64,000 bases of DNA, taken from the NCBI RefSeq assembly GCF_016595465.1, contig NZ_JAENIK010000001.1, positions 1 to 64,000 on the forward strand, read 5' to 3'. Origin of the DNA: Luteolibacter yonseiensis (lineage in GTDB: Bacteria; Verrucomicrobiota; Verrucomicrobiia; Verrucomicrobiales; Akkermansiaceae). Below the pieces are notes generated by a model. The model saw nothing but the letters and a program-made list of their open reading frames with translations. It did no database searches and was not told the DNA's origin. Positions 1 to 7,244 of the stretch are shown here, in pieces (positions within the stretch are counted from its first letter, which is position 1; each line of letters begins with the position of its first letter). The position numbers and the translations under genes are program-made.

Positions 1-95
1 AGGCAAGGGGAGGCAAGGGGAGGCAAGGGGAGGCAAGGGGAGGCAAGGGGAGGCAAGGGGAGGCAAGGGGAGGCAAGGGGAGGCAAGGGGAGGCA
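1..95. repeat. 10-bp minisatellite (AGGCAAGGGG)n
   Basis: Nine perfect tandem copies of AGGCAAGGGG followed by a partial tenth. The array runs off the left edge of the window, so its full length is unknown. The strand is purine-rich and G-rich. No coding role is evident. Confidence 0.95.
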
Positions 96-99
96 GTCC

Positions 100-480
100 A
101 CTCAGCCATCTTCATTTTTGCCAAACGGGATGCCGCACCATTCGACTCCGCACTCCATCCCGGCCAGCAAGCTGGCGGCTCAAAGCGGCAGCAAGCTGCA
201 CGCAGTCCAAGCGGGCCATCTCCGTTTTTTCAAACGGGATGCCGCACCATTCGACTCCGCACTCCATCCCGGCCAGCAAGCTGGCGGCTCAAAGCGGCAG
301 CAAGCTGCACGCAGTCCAAGCGGGCCATCTCCGTTTTTTCAAACGGGATGCCGCACCATTCGGCTCAGCACTCCATCCCGGTCAGCAAGCTGGCAGATCA
401 AAGCGGCAGCGAGCTGCACGCAGTCCAAGCTAGCCATCTTCCTTTTTCCAAGCCGGACGCCGGGCCATTCGACTCTGCAA
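100..480. repeat. 109-bp tandem repeat, about 3.3 copies
   Basis: The motif CAAACGGGATGCCGCACC recurs at 122, 231 and 340, with a diverged copy at 449, giving an exact 109-bp period. Each unit holds short inverted repeats such as GCCAGC-AA-GCTGGC and GCAGC-AA-GCTGC, and a CCGTTT/AAACGG stem. The period is not a multiple of three, so open frames across it are repeat artefacts and I do not call a gene. Copy identity decays to the right. Confidence 0.9.
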
Positions 481-566
481 TCCTGAAAAAGGACACGTGG
501 GTTGAAAAACGCCGCCGCAGTTTGGCGACGCCGTTTCCCGGAGCTCTACCAGCCTCCGCCCCGGCC

Positions 567-857
567 TCAGCGGATGCGTGTCACGAACAGTCCCGCAGCG
601 ATGGCTGCCGCGAGGTGCGCGCGGTGCTCGTTGATGATCTGCCAGGCGTCTGACGGCGATGTGGCGGCCGGAATGAAATAGCCTCCTCCGCTTTCCAGTT
701 CCTCGGCGGAAGGGGCGACGGCCTTTTGCCTGAGAGCTTCCCGGGCGCTGTGGCGGTCGGTGGTGTCAGGAGCGGGAACGGGCGTCTCGCGGGGGGCGGA
801 CGAGAATGCTCCGGTTAAAGTTCGCTTGAACCTAGCGGCAATGGCTATTGCTTTCAT
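567..857 (-). CDS. small hypothetical protein
   Basis: A 96-residue frame starting MKAIAIAARFKRTLTG. It has a basic N-terminus, a proline/alanine-rich middle and a more ordered C-terminal part (DAWQIINEHRAHLAAAIAAG) that could form an amphipathic helix. I do not recognise the family, and no Shine-Dalgarno is visible. It lies between the tandem repeats and a long gap. The competing frame at 854-1240 looks spurious. It could be a real small gene or chance. Confidence 0.45.
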   Translation of the reverse strand: MKAIAIAARFKRTLTGAFSSAPRETPVPAPDTTDRHSAREALRQKAVAPSAEELESGGGYFIPAATSPSDAWQIINEHRAHLAAAIAAGLFVTRIR

Positions 858-1354
858 TGGGGGAGTGGGGGTGACGAAAGTGCCACTCGTTTCCGGTGGC
901 GGCGGGGTTCTTTTTCCGCACTGAATCGGGGATGCCTTGGGGTGGGCGTGGGTGGTGATGCAGTGCGTGCGGGGAAAGAAATAGGATCCGGGCCCCTTTT
1001 CGTCAAACCCTCATTTGGGGGGATCCATGGGAAGCAGCCGGCTCTTCCGTGAGCACTCGAGCCGCCACGCATCCCGCTCCGTCGGGCGGTATTTCCCGCA
1101 AAACGGCGGTAATTGCTGTTTAGCACGTGCCAACTCCGCCTGCCTGCCAAAAAGAATCCATCTGGCAATAACAGGCACCCCCTCCGCACGCCATCACACG
1201 ATCGCGTAACACCCCTCCCCCCGATCGCGTTAGGGATCACCCCCCGATCACGTTAGTGCCGGAGGCGCATGAGCTGCTAGAATGTCCGGAGTGGCTCGGA
1301 ATCATCCCGGGTCATCCCCCATGCAAGAATCATCCCCCACGTAATAATGTTTTT
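858..1354. other. intergenic gap with no convincing gene
   Basis: About 500 bases with no frame of convincing composition. The right end holds three GATCRCGTWA repeats described separately. Nothing else was recognised. Confidence 0.6.
1200..1256. promoter_or_regulatory. three 23-bp-spaced GATCRCGTWA direct repeats
   Basis: GATCGCGTAA at 1200, GATCGCGTTAG at 1223 and GATCACGTTAG at 1246 have exactly 23-bp starts and C-rich spacers. They end about 100 bases before the PEP-CTERM gene at 1355. Such phased direct repeats are typical of activator or repressor binding sites; the regulatory role is inference. Confidence 0.45.
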
Positions 1355-2134
1355 ATGAACTCGCTTACTCTACTAACCATTTCGGGACTGTTGTCAATCA
1401 CAGCCCACGGTGCCCTCATTGTTTCCTACGCCGAGGATTCGAACGACTTCAACTCCCGGCTGACCAACACCACGGTGTTCGACTTCGACAGTCTCTCCGG
1501 CGGTAACCGCACGAACGTGTCCTGGAACACGGTCGGGACCTATAACAATCTCTACATCAAGTCCGCCGACAAATTCGGCGGCGCGGGCAACCCCGGAGGA
1601 TCGAAATACTCCGTGCAGGGCGCGAGCCTGGGCGCTGCCACCACCACCACCCTCACCCTCGTCGGCCAGCACGCCTATTTCGGCTTCTGGTGGTCCGCGG
1701 GTGATGCGAACAACGTCCTGAGCTTCTACAACAACAACGGTGTCACCGACACCCTTGTGGCGCAGTTTTCCACCTCCACCCTGTTGGCCGCCATCGCCGG
1801 ATCCCCGGAATACAAGGGCAGTCCCGTGACGAACTACCTGAACCAGAATTCGGCCGAGGCCTACGCCTTCGTCAACCTCTTCGGTTCCTCGGGCAACACC
1901 TGGAACAAGATCGTCTTCAGCAACCTCGGCACCAGCGGCTTTGAAACCGACAACCACACCGACCGCGTGCTGCCATGGGGCAGCTATCCGGAAGAGGTGA
2001 ACAAGCCCTATCCGGGCAAGGTCATCGCCAGCGTGTCCGGCACGACCGTGACGGTGATCCCGGAACCAAGTTCCGCGCTTCTGCCTCTCCTCGGTGCCGC
2101 TGTCCTCATCCCCCTGCGCCGCCGCCGCTGCTGA
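1355..2134 (+). CDS. PEP-CTERM sorting domain protein
   Basis: A 259-residue exported protein. The start at 1355 gives a clean signal peptide (MNSLTLLTISGLLSITAHG); the frame extends further upstream but only into non-signal sequence. The C-terminus has the PEP-CTERM tripartite signal: VIPEPSSA, a hydrophobic segment (LLPLLGAAVLIPL) and RRRRC. In the known system an exosortase recognises this tail and processes the protein at the cell envelope. The mature region is rich in Asn, Thr and Gly, as expected of an extracellular beta protein. No catalytic motif was recognised. Confidence 0.9.
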   Translation: MNSLTLLTISGLLSITAHGALIVSYAEDSNDFNSRLTNTTVFDFDSLSGGNRTNVSWNTVGTYNNLYIKSADKFGGAGNPGGSKYSVQGASLGAATTTTLTLVGQHAYFGFWWSAGDANNVLSFYNNNGVTDTLVAQFSTSTLLAAIAGSPEYKGSPVTNYLNQNSAEAYAFVNLFGSSGNTWNKIVFSNLGTSGFETDNHTDRVLPWGSYPEEVNKPYPGKVIASVSGTTVTVIPEPSSALLPLLGAAVLIPLRRRRC

Positions 2135-2224
2135 TCGCGGGGCGCACGATGCGGGCCTGCCATCCCACCCCCGGGGAGGTCATGCCGCATCCGCACCCTA
2201 GGATCCATTGATTCGCAAAAGCCA

Positions 2225-2372
2225 CGACGCGGCGGGACCTGTTTCCGGAACATTCCGATCACAGATCCCGCCCCGTCGCGCGCCGCCGGAAGACTTCGTC
2301 AGAAGGTCCCGCCCGAAGACTTCGCCCCGAAGCCTTCGGGCTAAGCCTTCGGGCTAAGCCTTCCGACGAAGG
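2225..2372. promoter_or_regulatory. nested stem-loop region with AAGCCTTCGGGCT repeats
   Basis: Two long imperfect stems follow one another. CGACGCGGCGGGA (2225-2237) pairs with TCCCGCCCCGTCG (2266-2278), and CTTCGTCAGAAGG (2294-2306) pairs with CCTTCCGACGAAG (2359-2371). Inside the second stem lie tandem AAGCCTTCGGGCT units. The region sits between the PEP-CTERM gene and the gene at 2392. It could be a terminator cluster or a structured leader; there is no T-run. Confidence 0.45.
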
Positions 2373-2391
2373 TAGATCCCACCATTTTCAA

Positions 2392-2670
2392 ATGACGGAC
2401 ATCCCCCCGATCCCCCTGCCCCGGAACCTTGCTCCCATCGAAGTGCTCCGCCTCGCCGCCGAGCTCGCTTCGGTGTTGAACCTGCGTACCCAGGGCTTCC
2501 GCAGGTGCCGGGTGTCCGACGACTCCACCGGCCTGTGTTATTCGTTCGACACGATCAGCGACGCGCAGGTCTTTCTCGACAAGCGGACGAGGTCGCTGAG
2601 GGGGAAACCGGTTTTCCTCTTCGCCCGCGGGGCCGAGGTTTACGAATACCGGGACCAGAAGACGGACTGA
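2392..2670 (+). CDS. small hypothetical cytoplasmic protein
   Basis: A 92-residue protein (MTDIPPIPLPRNLAPIEVLR) with no signal peptide or membrane segment. It has mixed alpha/beta composition with a C-terminal strand-like stretch (GKPVFLFARGAEVYEYRDQ). I do not recognise the family. The start is the first ATG after the structured region at 2225-2372, which could act as its leader. Codon use matches the neighbours, supporting a real gene. Confidence 0.6.
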   Translation: MTDIPPIPLPRNLAPIEVLRLAAELASVLNLRTQGFRRCRVSDDSTGLCYSFDTISDAQVFLDKRTRSLRGKPVFLFARGAEVYEYRDQKTD

Positions 2671-2976
2671 GGGGATCGTTGCTGTAACAGACCGGCCGCA
2701 CCCGTCTCACGTTCCGTCCGCCGCCGGACAGGATGTCCACGGCACGCAGCGTTCAAGATGAACGCGCTCCTTTCGCAAGGCCGCCTGGCGGAACGTCATA
2801 CGAGCGGGGCGTTTTACCCGCGGGGCCTCATCCGGCGGGGCGTCGTCATTCTGACGACTGCTCCGGGGGACATCCTGTCCCCCGGAATCCCGACGCTATC
2901 GAGATGTCCGAAGTGCCCGGGCGGAACGGCCGAAACCAGACGGTAGCAACCAACCGCCACCACGACCTGCGGAATC
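2671..2976. other. intergenic gap
   Basis: About 300 bases between the 92-residue gene and the 3' end of the RhuM-like gene. GC-rich with short inverted repeats (for example CGGGGGACA/TGTCCCCCG around 2864-2883). No gene is supported. Confidence 0.5.
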
Positions 2977-3489
2977 TCACTCCACCGCGGTTTCGAGTTC
3001 CTGACGCGGGCCGAAGAACTCGAAGCGGACCTGTGCTCCGGGGATTCCCCAGGCGAGGAGCTGGCGGTAGATCGCCGCCATGAAGGGCTTGGGACCGCCG
3101 TCTGGATTCTTCAACCGTTCGTCATCCATCACGAACCCCTTGACGAGATATTTCTTCAAAATGGTGGATGCCCAGCGGCGGAACTGCACGCCCCGTGGAG
3201 AACGGACCCGGTAGCCCACGGCCAGGATGGCATCGAGGTTGTAAAGGGTGATGTTGCGCTGCACCTCGCGGTTGCCCTCGGTTTGAACTGTCAAGGAATC
3301 CTTGACAGTTGCGGCAGGGTCCAGCTCCCCGTCCTCAAAGAGATTCTTCAGATGGAGAGAGATATTCTGCTTGGTCGCATTGAAGAGTTCCGCCATCTCA
3401 AGCTGGGAAAGCCATACGGTATGATCCTTGACGAGAAGCCTGATCTGGCTGCGTCCGTCTTCCGTGGTGTAGAGGATGAGGTCGTTCAT
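2977..3489 (-). CDS. RhuM-like protein, C-terminally shortened
   Basis: A 170-residue protein. From MNDLILYTTEDGRSQIRL to GFVMDDERLKNPDG it closely follows the RhuM ('virulence protein RhuM') pattern: VWLSQLEMAELF, NISLHLKNL, YNLDAILAVGYRVRS, RGVQFRRWA. RhuM proteins are about 330 residues long. Here the usual long C-terminal part is missing, and after residue 135 the sequence is unlike what I expect of the family (AAIYRQLLAWGIPGAQVRFE). It could be a truncated gene, a fusion to a foreign tail, or a short variant. The ATG at 3489 is preferred over one five codons upstream because family members begin near this residue. Biochemical function is unknown. Confidence 0.8.
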   Translation of the reverse strand: MNDLILYTTEDGRSQIRLLVKDHTVWLSQLEMAELFNATKQNISLHLKNLFEDGELDPAATVKDSLTVQTEGNREVQRNITLYNLDAILAVGYRVRSPRGVQFRRWASTILKKYLVKGFVMDDERLKNPDGGPKPFMAAIYRQLLAWGIPGAQVRFEFFGPRQELETAVE

Positions 3490-3590
3490 GGGGTGCGCTG
3501 GCATCGGATTCGAACGCCCGAACCGGTGGCGGTGAGCGGTTCCGATGCTGGCCAGCGATGGGGGACTTGCACGCTTTTTCGCCGCCGGTG

Positions 3591-3732
3591 CCTGAAGTCC
3601 CGAAGGCCCGTGATCGACCGAGAGCGGCGCGCCACGGATGCCGTCCCTTCAGGACTCGGTCCATCCGGGAAGCGCCACCCGGGGTTCCGCTTCGCTCACC
3701 CCGGGCTGTCCCATTTCGCACCGTTGGTGCTG
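3591..3732. repeat. diverged copy of structured repeat A
   Basis: A partial copy of the 59.4-60.1 kb repeat. Stem 2 is GAAGTCCCGAAGG (3594-3606) with CCCTTCAGGACT. Stem 3 is CCCGGGGT (3678-3685) with ACCCCGGG (3698-3705). The right outer arm TCGCACCGTTGGTGCTG ends near 3732. The left outer arm and stem 1 are not recognisable. Where the other copies have CCCAGGGT/ACCCTGGG, this one has CCCGGGGT/ACCCCGGG, a compensatory pair change. Confidence 0.8.
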
Positions 3733-3771
3733 AAGAAGCCCCGCTTCGGAGGCTTTGCCCGCCGCAGCCCG

Positions 3772-3857
3772 CCGATCCCCGATCCCCGATCCCCGATCCC
3801 CGATCCCCGATCCACGATCCACGATCCACGATCCACGATCCACGATCCACGATCCCA
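3772..3857. repeat. GATCCCC/GATCCAC heptamer array
   Basis: Five GATCCCC units (3774-3808), then six GATCCAC units (3809-3850), then GATCCCA. It ends three bases from the pilT stop codon (3860-3862) and is separated from structured repeat A by about 40 bases. A similar array lies at 59207-59417. Confidence 0.95.
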
Positions 3858-3859
3858 AA

Positions 3860-4951
3860 TCACACCCAGATCGACTTCTGCTTCTTCTCTTTCGGATGTT
3901 CCTGGATCTCGAAGGTCTTGCGCTCGCGGCTGTTGAAGATGGCTTCCTCGCGGGTGATGGTTCCGGCGTTGAGAAGCTGGTTGATGCTGTCGTCGATGGT
4001 GCGGTTCCCCTCGCGGAAACCGATTTCCATGAGGCCCACGATCTGTTCCAGCTTGCGCTCGCGGATGCAGTTCCGCATCGCGTGGCTCGGCTTGAGGATT
4101 TCCGAGGCGAGGACGCGGCCCTTGCCATTGGCGCTGGGGATGAGCCGTTGGCTGATGATACCCTCCAGCGAGCCGGCGAGCTGGGTGACGATCTGCGCCT
4201 GCTGGTCCGCCGGGAACACGTCCACGATACGGTCGATGGTCTGCGGCGCGTCCGGCGTGTGGAGCGTGGCGAGCACGAGGTGGCCCGTCTCCGCCGCGGT
4301 CAGCGCGATCCGGATGGTCTCCAGGTCCCGGAGCTCCGAGACAACGATGACGTCCGGGTCCTGGCGCAGCGCCTGCCGCAGCGCCTTGGGGAAACTCTGG
4401 GTGTCCGTGCCGATCTCACGCTGCTTGATGAGGCAGGAGCGGTGCTGGTGCACGAACTCGATGGGGTCCTCCAGCGTGATGATGACGCCGTTCCGGTTGT
4501 CCGCGATGCGGTTCACCATGGACGCCAGCGTGGTGGATTTTCCGGAACCCGTGACCCCGGTGACGAGGACGAGACCGCCCCGCAGGTTGCACAGGTCGAA
4601 CACCGGCGAGTGGTGGCCCAGATCCTCCAACCGCGGGACATGCTGGGAGATGAAACGGAACGCCGCCTCGGCATGGCCGCGCGCGATGTGGATGTTTCCA
4701 CGGAAGCGGCCCACGTCGTTCACCTGCAGCGCGTAGTCCAGCTCCAGCTCCTGCTCGAGCTTGGCGCGCTGCGTCTCGGTGAGCGTGTCGAGGATGAGGT
4801 CCCGCACGGTGGAAGGATCCAGCAATTCCTGGTTGAAGGGAACGATGGAGCCGTTCACCCGCGCGCAGGCCGGTGCCCACGGGCTGAGATGGAGGTCCGA
4901 ACCGCCGAGGGCGACGGTCTGGCGGAGGTAGTCGGTGATGTCGCTGGGCAT
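3860..4951 (-). CDS. pilT: type IV pilus retraction ATPase PilT
   Basis: A 363-residue cytoplasmic secretion-superfamily ATPase that powers pilus depolymerisation and twitching. Visible motifs are the N-terminal GGSDLHLS typical of PilT, Walker A GVTGSGKST (132-140), Asp box ITLEDPIEF (158-166), Walker B VIVVSELRD (201-209, with Ser where PilT usually has Gly) and His box TGHLVLATLHT (222-232). Length is normal. It lies 12 bases downstream of a second PilT-type ATPase, so the two are probably co-transcribed. Its stop codon abuts the heptamer array. No pilin or pilus assembly gene lies in the window. Confidence 0.95.
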   Translation of the reverse strand: MPSDITDYLRQTVALGGSDLHLSPWAPACARVNGSIVPFNQELLDPSTVRDLILDTLTETQRAKLEQELELDYALQVNDVGRFRGNIHIARGHAEAAFRFISQHVPRLEDLGHHSPVFDLCNLRGGLVLVTGVTGSGKSTTLASMVNRIADNRNGVIITLEDPIEFVHQHRSCLIKQREIGTDTQSFPKALRQALRQDPDVIVVSELRDLETIRIALTAAETGHLVLATLHTPDAPQTIDRIVDVFPADQQAQIVTQLAGSLEGIISQRLIPSANGKGRVLASEILKPSHAMRNCIRERKLEQIVGLMEIGFREGNRTIDDSINQLLNAGTITREEAIFNSRERKTFEIQEHPKEKKQKSIWV

Positions 4952-4963
4952 GGTCGGGGTTTG

Positions 4964-6076
4964 TCAGGATCTGTTGGAAATGCCGCGCAGCGCACGGTCG
5001 AAGTCTTGCGGGCGGGTGCAGGCGTTGCGCGCAATCTCGGGCTCCAGATAGCCTTGTTGCACGGAGGCCACGAGGTACTCCAGCAGCGAGCAGTTCGAGG
5101 GATCGGTCGATTTCACCAGGTGGTCCTGGAGTTCCGGCAGCTTGTTTTCCAGGATCCAGTTGCGGGTGGCCGCCTCGTTCTGCATGTATTCCAGCGCGGG
5201 GAAAAGTCCTCCGCCCTTGCGCGGCAGCAGCCGCTGCGACATGATGCCGATGAGCTGCCCGGCGAGCAGGTGGAACGCCTCGTGCTGGCCCTGCTTGAGC
5301 AGATGGGAAAAGCGGTCCAGCGCCTCGATGACGCTGCTGCTGTGGAGCGTGGAAACCACGAGATGCCCGGTGGCCGCCGCCTGCAGCGCCGTCACGGCCG
5401 TCTCCTGGTCGCGGATTTCCCCGAGGAAGAGAATGTCCGGACTCTGCCGCAGCGCGGACCTCAGCCCGGTCGGGAAGTCCTTGGAATCCTGACGCATCTC
5501 CCGCTGGGAAAAAAGCGAGAGGTCGTTGGTGAAAAGATACTCGATGGGGTCTTCCAGCGTGACGATGTGCCTCGCGAAATGATGGTTCACCCAGTCCAGC
5601 GACGATGCGACGGTGGTGGACTTCCCGGCACCCGTCGGCCCGGTGATGAGGACCAGCCCCTGGCTCCGCTCCATCCAGGATTGCAGGAGCTCCGCGGGCA
5701 GTCCGAGCTCCACCAGCGGCGGGATCTCGTTGCGGATCGGCCGCATGACCGCCGCCAGCCGGCCCAGCGTGTGGTAGAGATTGACCCGCAACCTGCCGCC
5801 GCCCGGCACCCGCCACGAAAGGTCCGCCTCCAGATTGGACGCATGATCGACACCGCAGGATTTCCAGAACTCCTCCATCGTCACCCGCGGGATGGGACCG
5901 GGGTGGAGCAGCATCACCTCCCCCTCGCGGCGGACCCGCGGCGCTTCGTCTTCGAGAAGGAAAACGTCGTTCGCCTGGTCGGCGAAGGCGTCACGGATGA
6001 GTTGGTTCAGCGCGGAATTCATGCGGGCGGAAAATCTTTCGGATGCTTCCGCAGTGTTAGAAGAAGCAACGGGCAT
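4964..6076 (-). CDS. PilT/PilU-family ATPase
   Basis: A 370-residue paralogue of the downstream PilT. It carries Walker A GPTGAGKST (about 146-154), Asp box VTLEDPIEYL, Walker B DILFLGEIRDQET and His box HLVVSTLHSSS. The N-terminal domain is less PilT-like (NDVFLLEDEAPRV in place of SDLHL), as seen in PilU-type accessory ATPases, which assist PilT in retraction. I call family membership firmly and PilU equivalence only tentatively. The start may be ATG 6076 or the GTG just before it; an internal ATG at 6022 is also possible. Confidence 0.9.
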   Translation of the reverse strand: MPVASSNTAEASERFSARMNSALNQLIRDAFADQANDVFLLEDEAPRVRREGEVMLLHPGPIPRVTMEEFWKSCGVDHASNLEADLSWRVPGGGRLRVNLYHTLGRLAAVMRPIRNEIPPLVELGLPAELLQSWMERSQGLVLITGPTGAGKSTTVASSLDWVNHHFARHIVTLEDPIEYLFTNDLSLFSQREMRQDSKDFPTGLRSALRQSPDILFLGEIRDQETAVTALQAAATGHLVVSTLHSSSVIEALDRFSHLLKQGQHEAFHLLAGQLIGIMSQRLLPRKGGGLFPALEYMQNEAATRNWILENKLPELQDHLVKSTDPSNCSLLEYLVASVQQGYLEPEIARNACTRPQDFDRALRGISNRS

Positions 6077-6290
6077 CACGAAGCTAAAAAGCCGCGGACG
6101 GATGAAATTGTCTGTGGAGGATGGCCATCGGGATTTCGGTCACCGTGCGCATTGGAGTGTCACAAGGGAAAATTCGTTCGCGAAGGACAGGGGGAAGGGT
6201 GGGGGAATGAATCCGGACTTCCCCCCATCCGCCCGCCTGCCGTACCGTTCCACGGGAACAAATGCGCCGCCACCTTCGGGTTTCTTTGTC

Positions 6291-6629
6291 ATGAAAATGT
6301 CGGAACACATCTATCTTTTCACCATCACCGACCGATTCCATATCGAGGGCAGGGGACCCGTCGTGGTTCCGGGCATTCCTTGGACATACGAGGGACCGGT
6401 TGTCCGTCAAGGGGACGCCCTGATCCTGAGGACTCCGCTTGGCGGCATCATCCGCACATCCCTCGAAGCCATCGAAATGGTCAATTACAAGCCCGGCGGC
6501 CGACGGATTGAAGCGTCCGCCGTTTTATTGGCGAAAGGCCTGCACAAGTTTGACATTCCGATCGGGACGGAGGTCTATCTCGACTCCGCCGCCTCCTCTC
6601 AAGGTGCCGGTGGCGGAAGCTCCGGATGA
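6291..6629 (+). CDS. EF-Tu domain 2-like single-domain protein
   Basis: A 112-residue protein (MKMSEHIYLFTITDRFHIEG). The pattern FTITDRFHIEGRGPVVVPGI, then GDALILRTPLGG, then KFDIPIGTEVYL resembles the beta-barrel domain 2 of translational GTPases, where the F/S-I-x-D-x-F-x-I-x-G-R-G motif is followed by a 'GD.I.L' strand. No GTPase domain is present. Standalone proteins of this fold have no clear function. It starts at the ATG giving the conserved strand near the N-terminus. A short Ser/Gly-rich tail ends the protein. Fold assignment is by eye. Confidence 0.65.
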   Translation: MKMSEHIYLFTITDRFHIEGRGPVVVPGIPWTYEGPVVRQGDALILRTPLGGIIRTSLEAIEMVNYKPGGRRIEASAVLLAKGLHKFDIPIGTEVYLDSAASSQGAGGGSSG

Positions 6630-6675
6630 ATCCAACCTTCCCAATGCCCGGAGTCCGGCATATCCTCGCTAGGAA

Positions 6676-7083
6676 ATGATAAAAACATCACGGGGATGTC
6701 TCTGGGCCGTGGTATTGGTCGTGGCCGCGATCGCCATAGTTTACCTGCAGGATGCGTTACTCCCTTCGCATGCCGCCGGCAATCTGCCGGAAGGAGCTAC
6801 GGAGATTCAGGAATTTTACGCGGATTATGGGATTATCACTGGAGATTTCGTGAGATTGCTCAAGGCCCGCATTCCGGAAAACCAGGTGGCGGAGTATGCC
6901 AGGAAGGTGGGTGCGGTCGACAGGGCGGGGGACGGAGACAAAGGGAGATACCCCACATGGTCGCGGGAAGCGGACTGGTTCAAGCCACGGAAACCCCCGC
7001 TGTATTACCGCGTCGAGCCGGGCTACCGGCTGATCGTCGGTTGGGAGAACGGATACGTATATTACGATGCCTGCGCATGGTAG
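6676..7083 (+). CDS. membrane-anchored hypothetical protein
   Basis: A 135-residue protein with one N-terminal membrane segment (GCLWAVVLVVAAIAIVYLQ), or an uncleaved signal, followed by a soluble domain ending YYRVEPGYRLIVGWENGYVY. It lies 46 bases after the EF-Tu-like gene on the same strand and could share its transcript. I do not recognise the family. Confidence 0.65.
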   Translation: MIKTSRGCLWAVVLVVAAIAIVYLQDALLPSHAAGNLPEGATEIQEFYADYGIITGDFVRLLKARIPENQVAEYARKVGAVDRAGDGDKGRYPTWSREADWFKPRKPPLYYRVEPGYRLIVGWENGYVYYDACAW

Positions 7084-7109
7084 GACGACAAACGTATTCC
7101 ACCGTGCGG

Positions 7110-7240
7110 AAGTGATGTGGCCGGTCTGCTCTTCCTCCGCGTCTTCCTCTCCGCTCTCCGCGACCTCCGCGTTTCGATTCCATCCGAATCCCATCCTTCT
7201 TCGCGCCTTTGCGGTAAATCTTCCATGACCGGGCACCCGG
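7110..7240. repeat. decayed CCTCCGCG/CTTTGCGG intergenic repeat
   Basis: Reads TCCTCCGCGTCTTCC, CTCTCCGCGACCTCCGCG, then CGCGCCTTTGCGGTAAATC. Related stretches occur at 8118-8341, 9897-9990 and 49860-49965, always between genes. Here it lies between two convergent genes. Confidence 0.6.
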
Positions 7241-7244
7241 CCAC

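Noticed and set aside
118..653. Overlapping plus-strand open frames
   Set aside because: They are made of the 109-bp repeat, whose period shifts the frame each unit.
854..1240. A 128-codon minus-strand frame
   Set aside because: Arg/Pro/Gly-rich with no domain; it overlaps the start of the 96-residue frame and looks like chance in GC-rich DNA.
3755..6511. A 918-codon plus-strand open frame
   Set aside because: It is antisense to the two PilT-type ATPases and begins in the heptamer array; its composition is a shadow of the GC-rich minus-strand genes.
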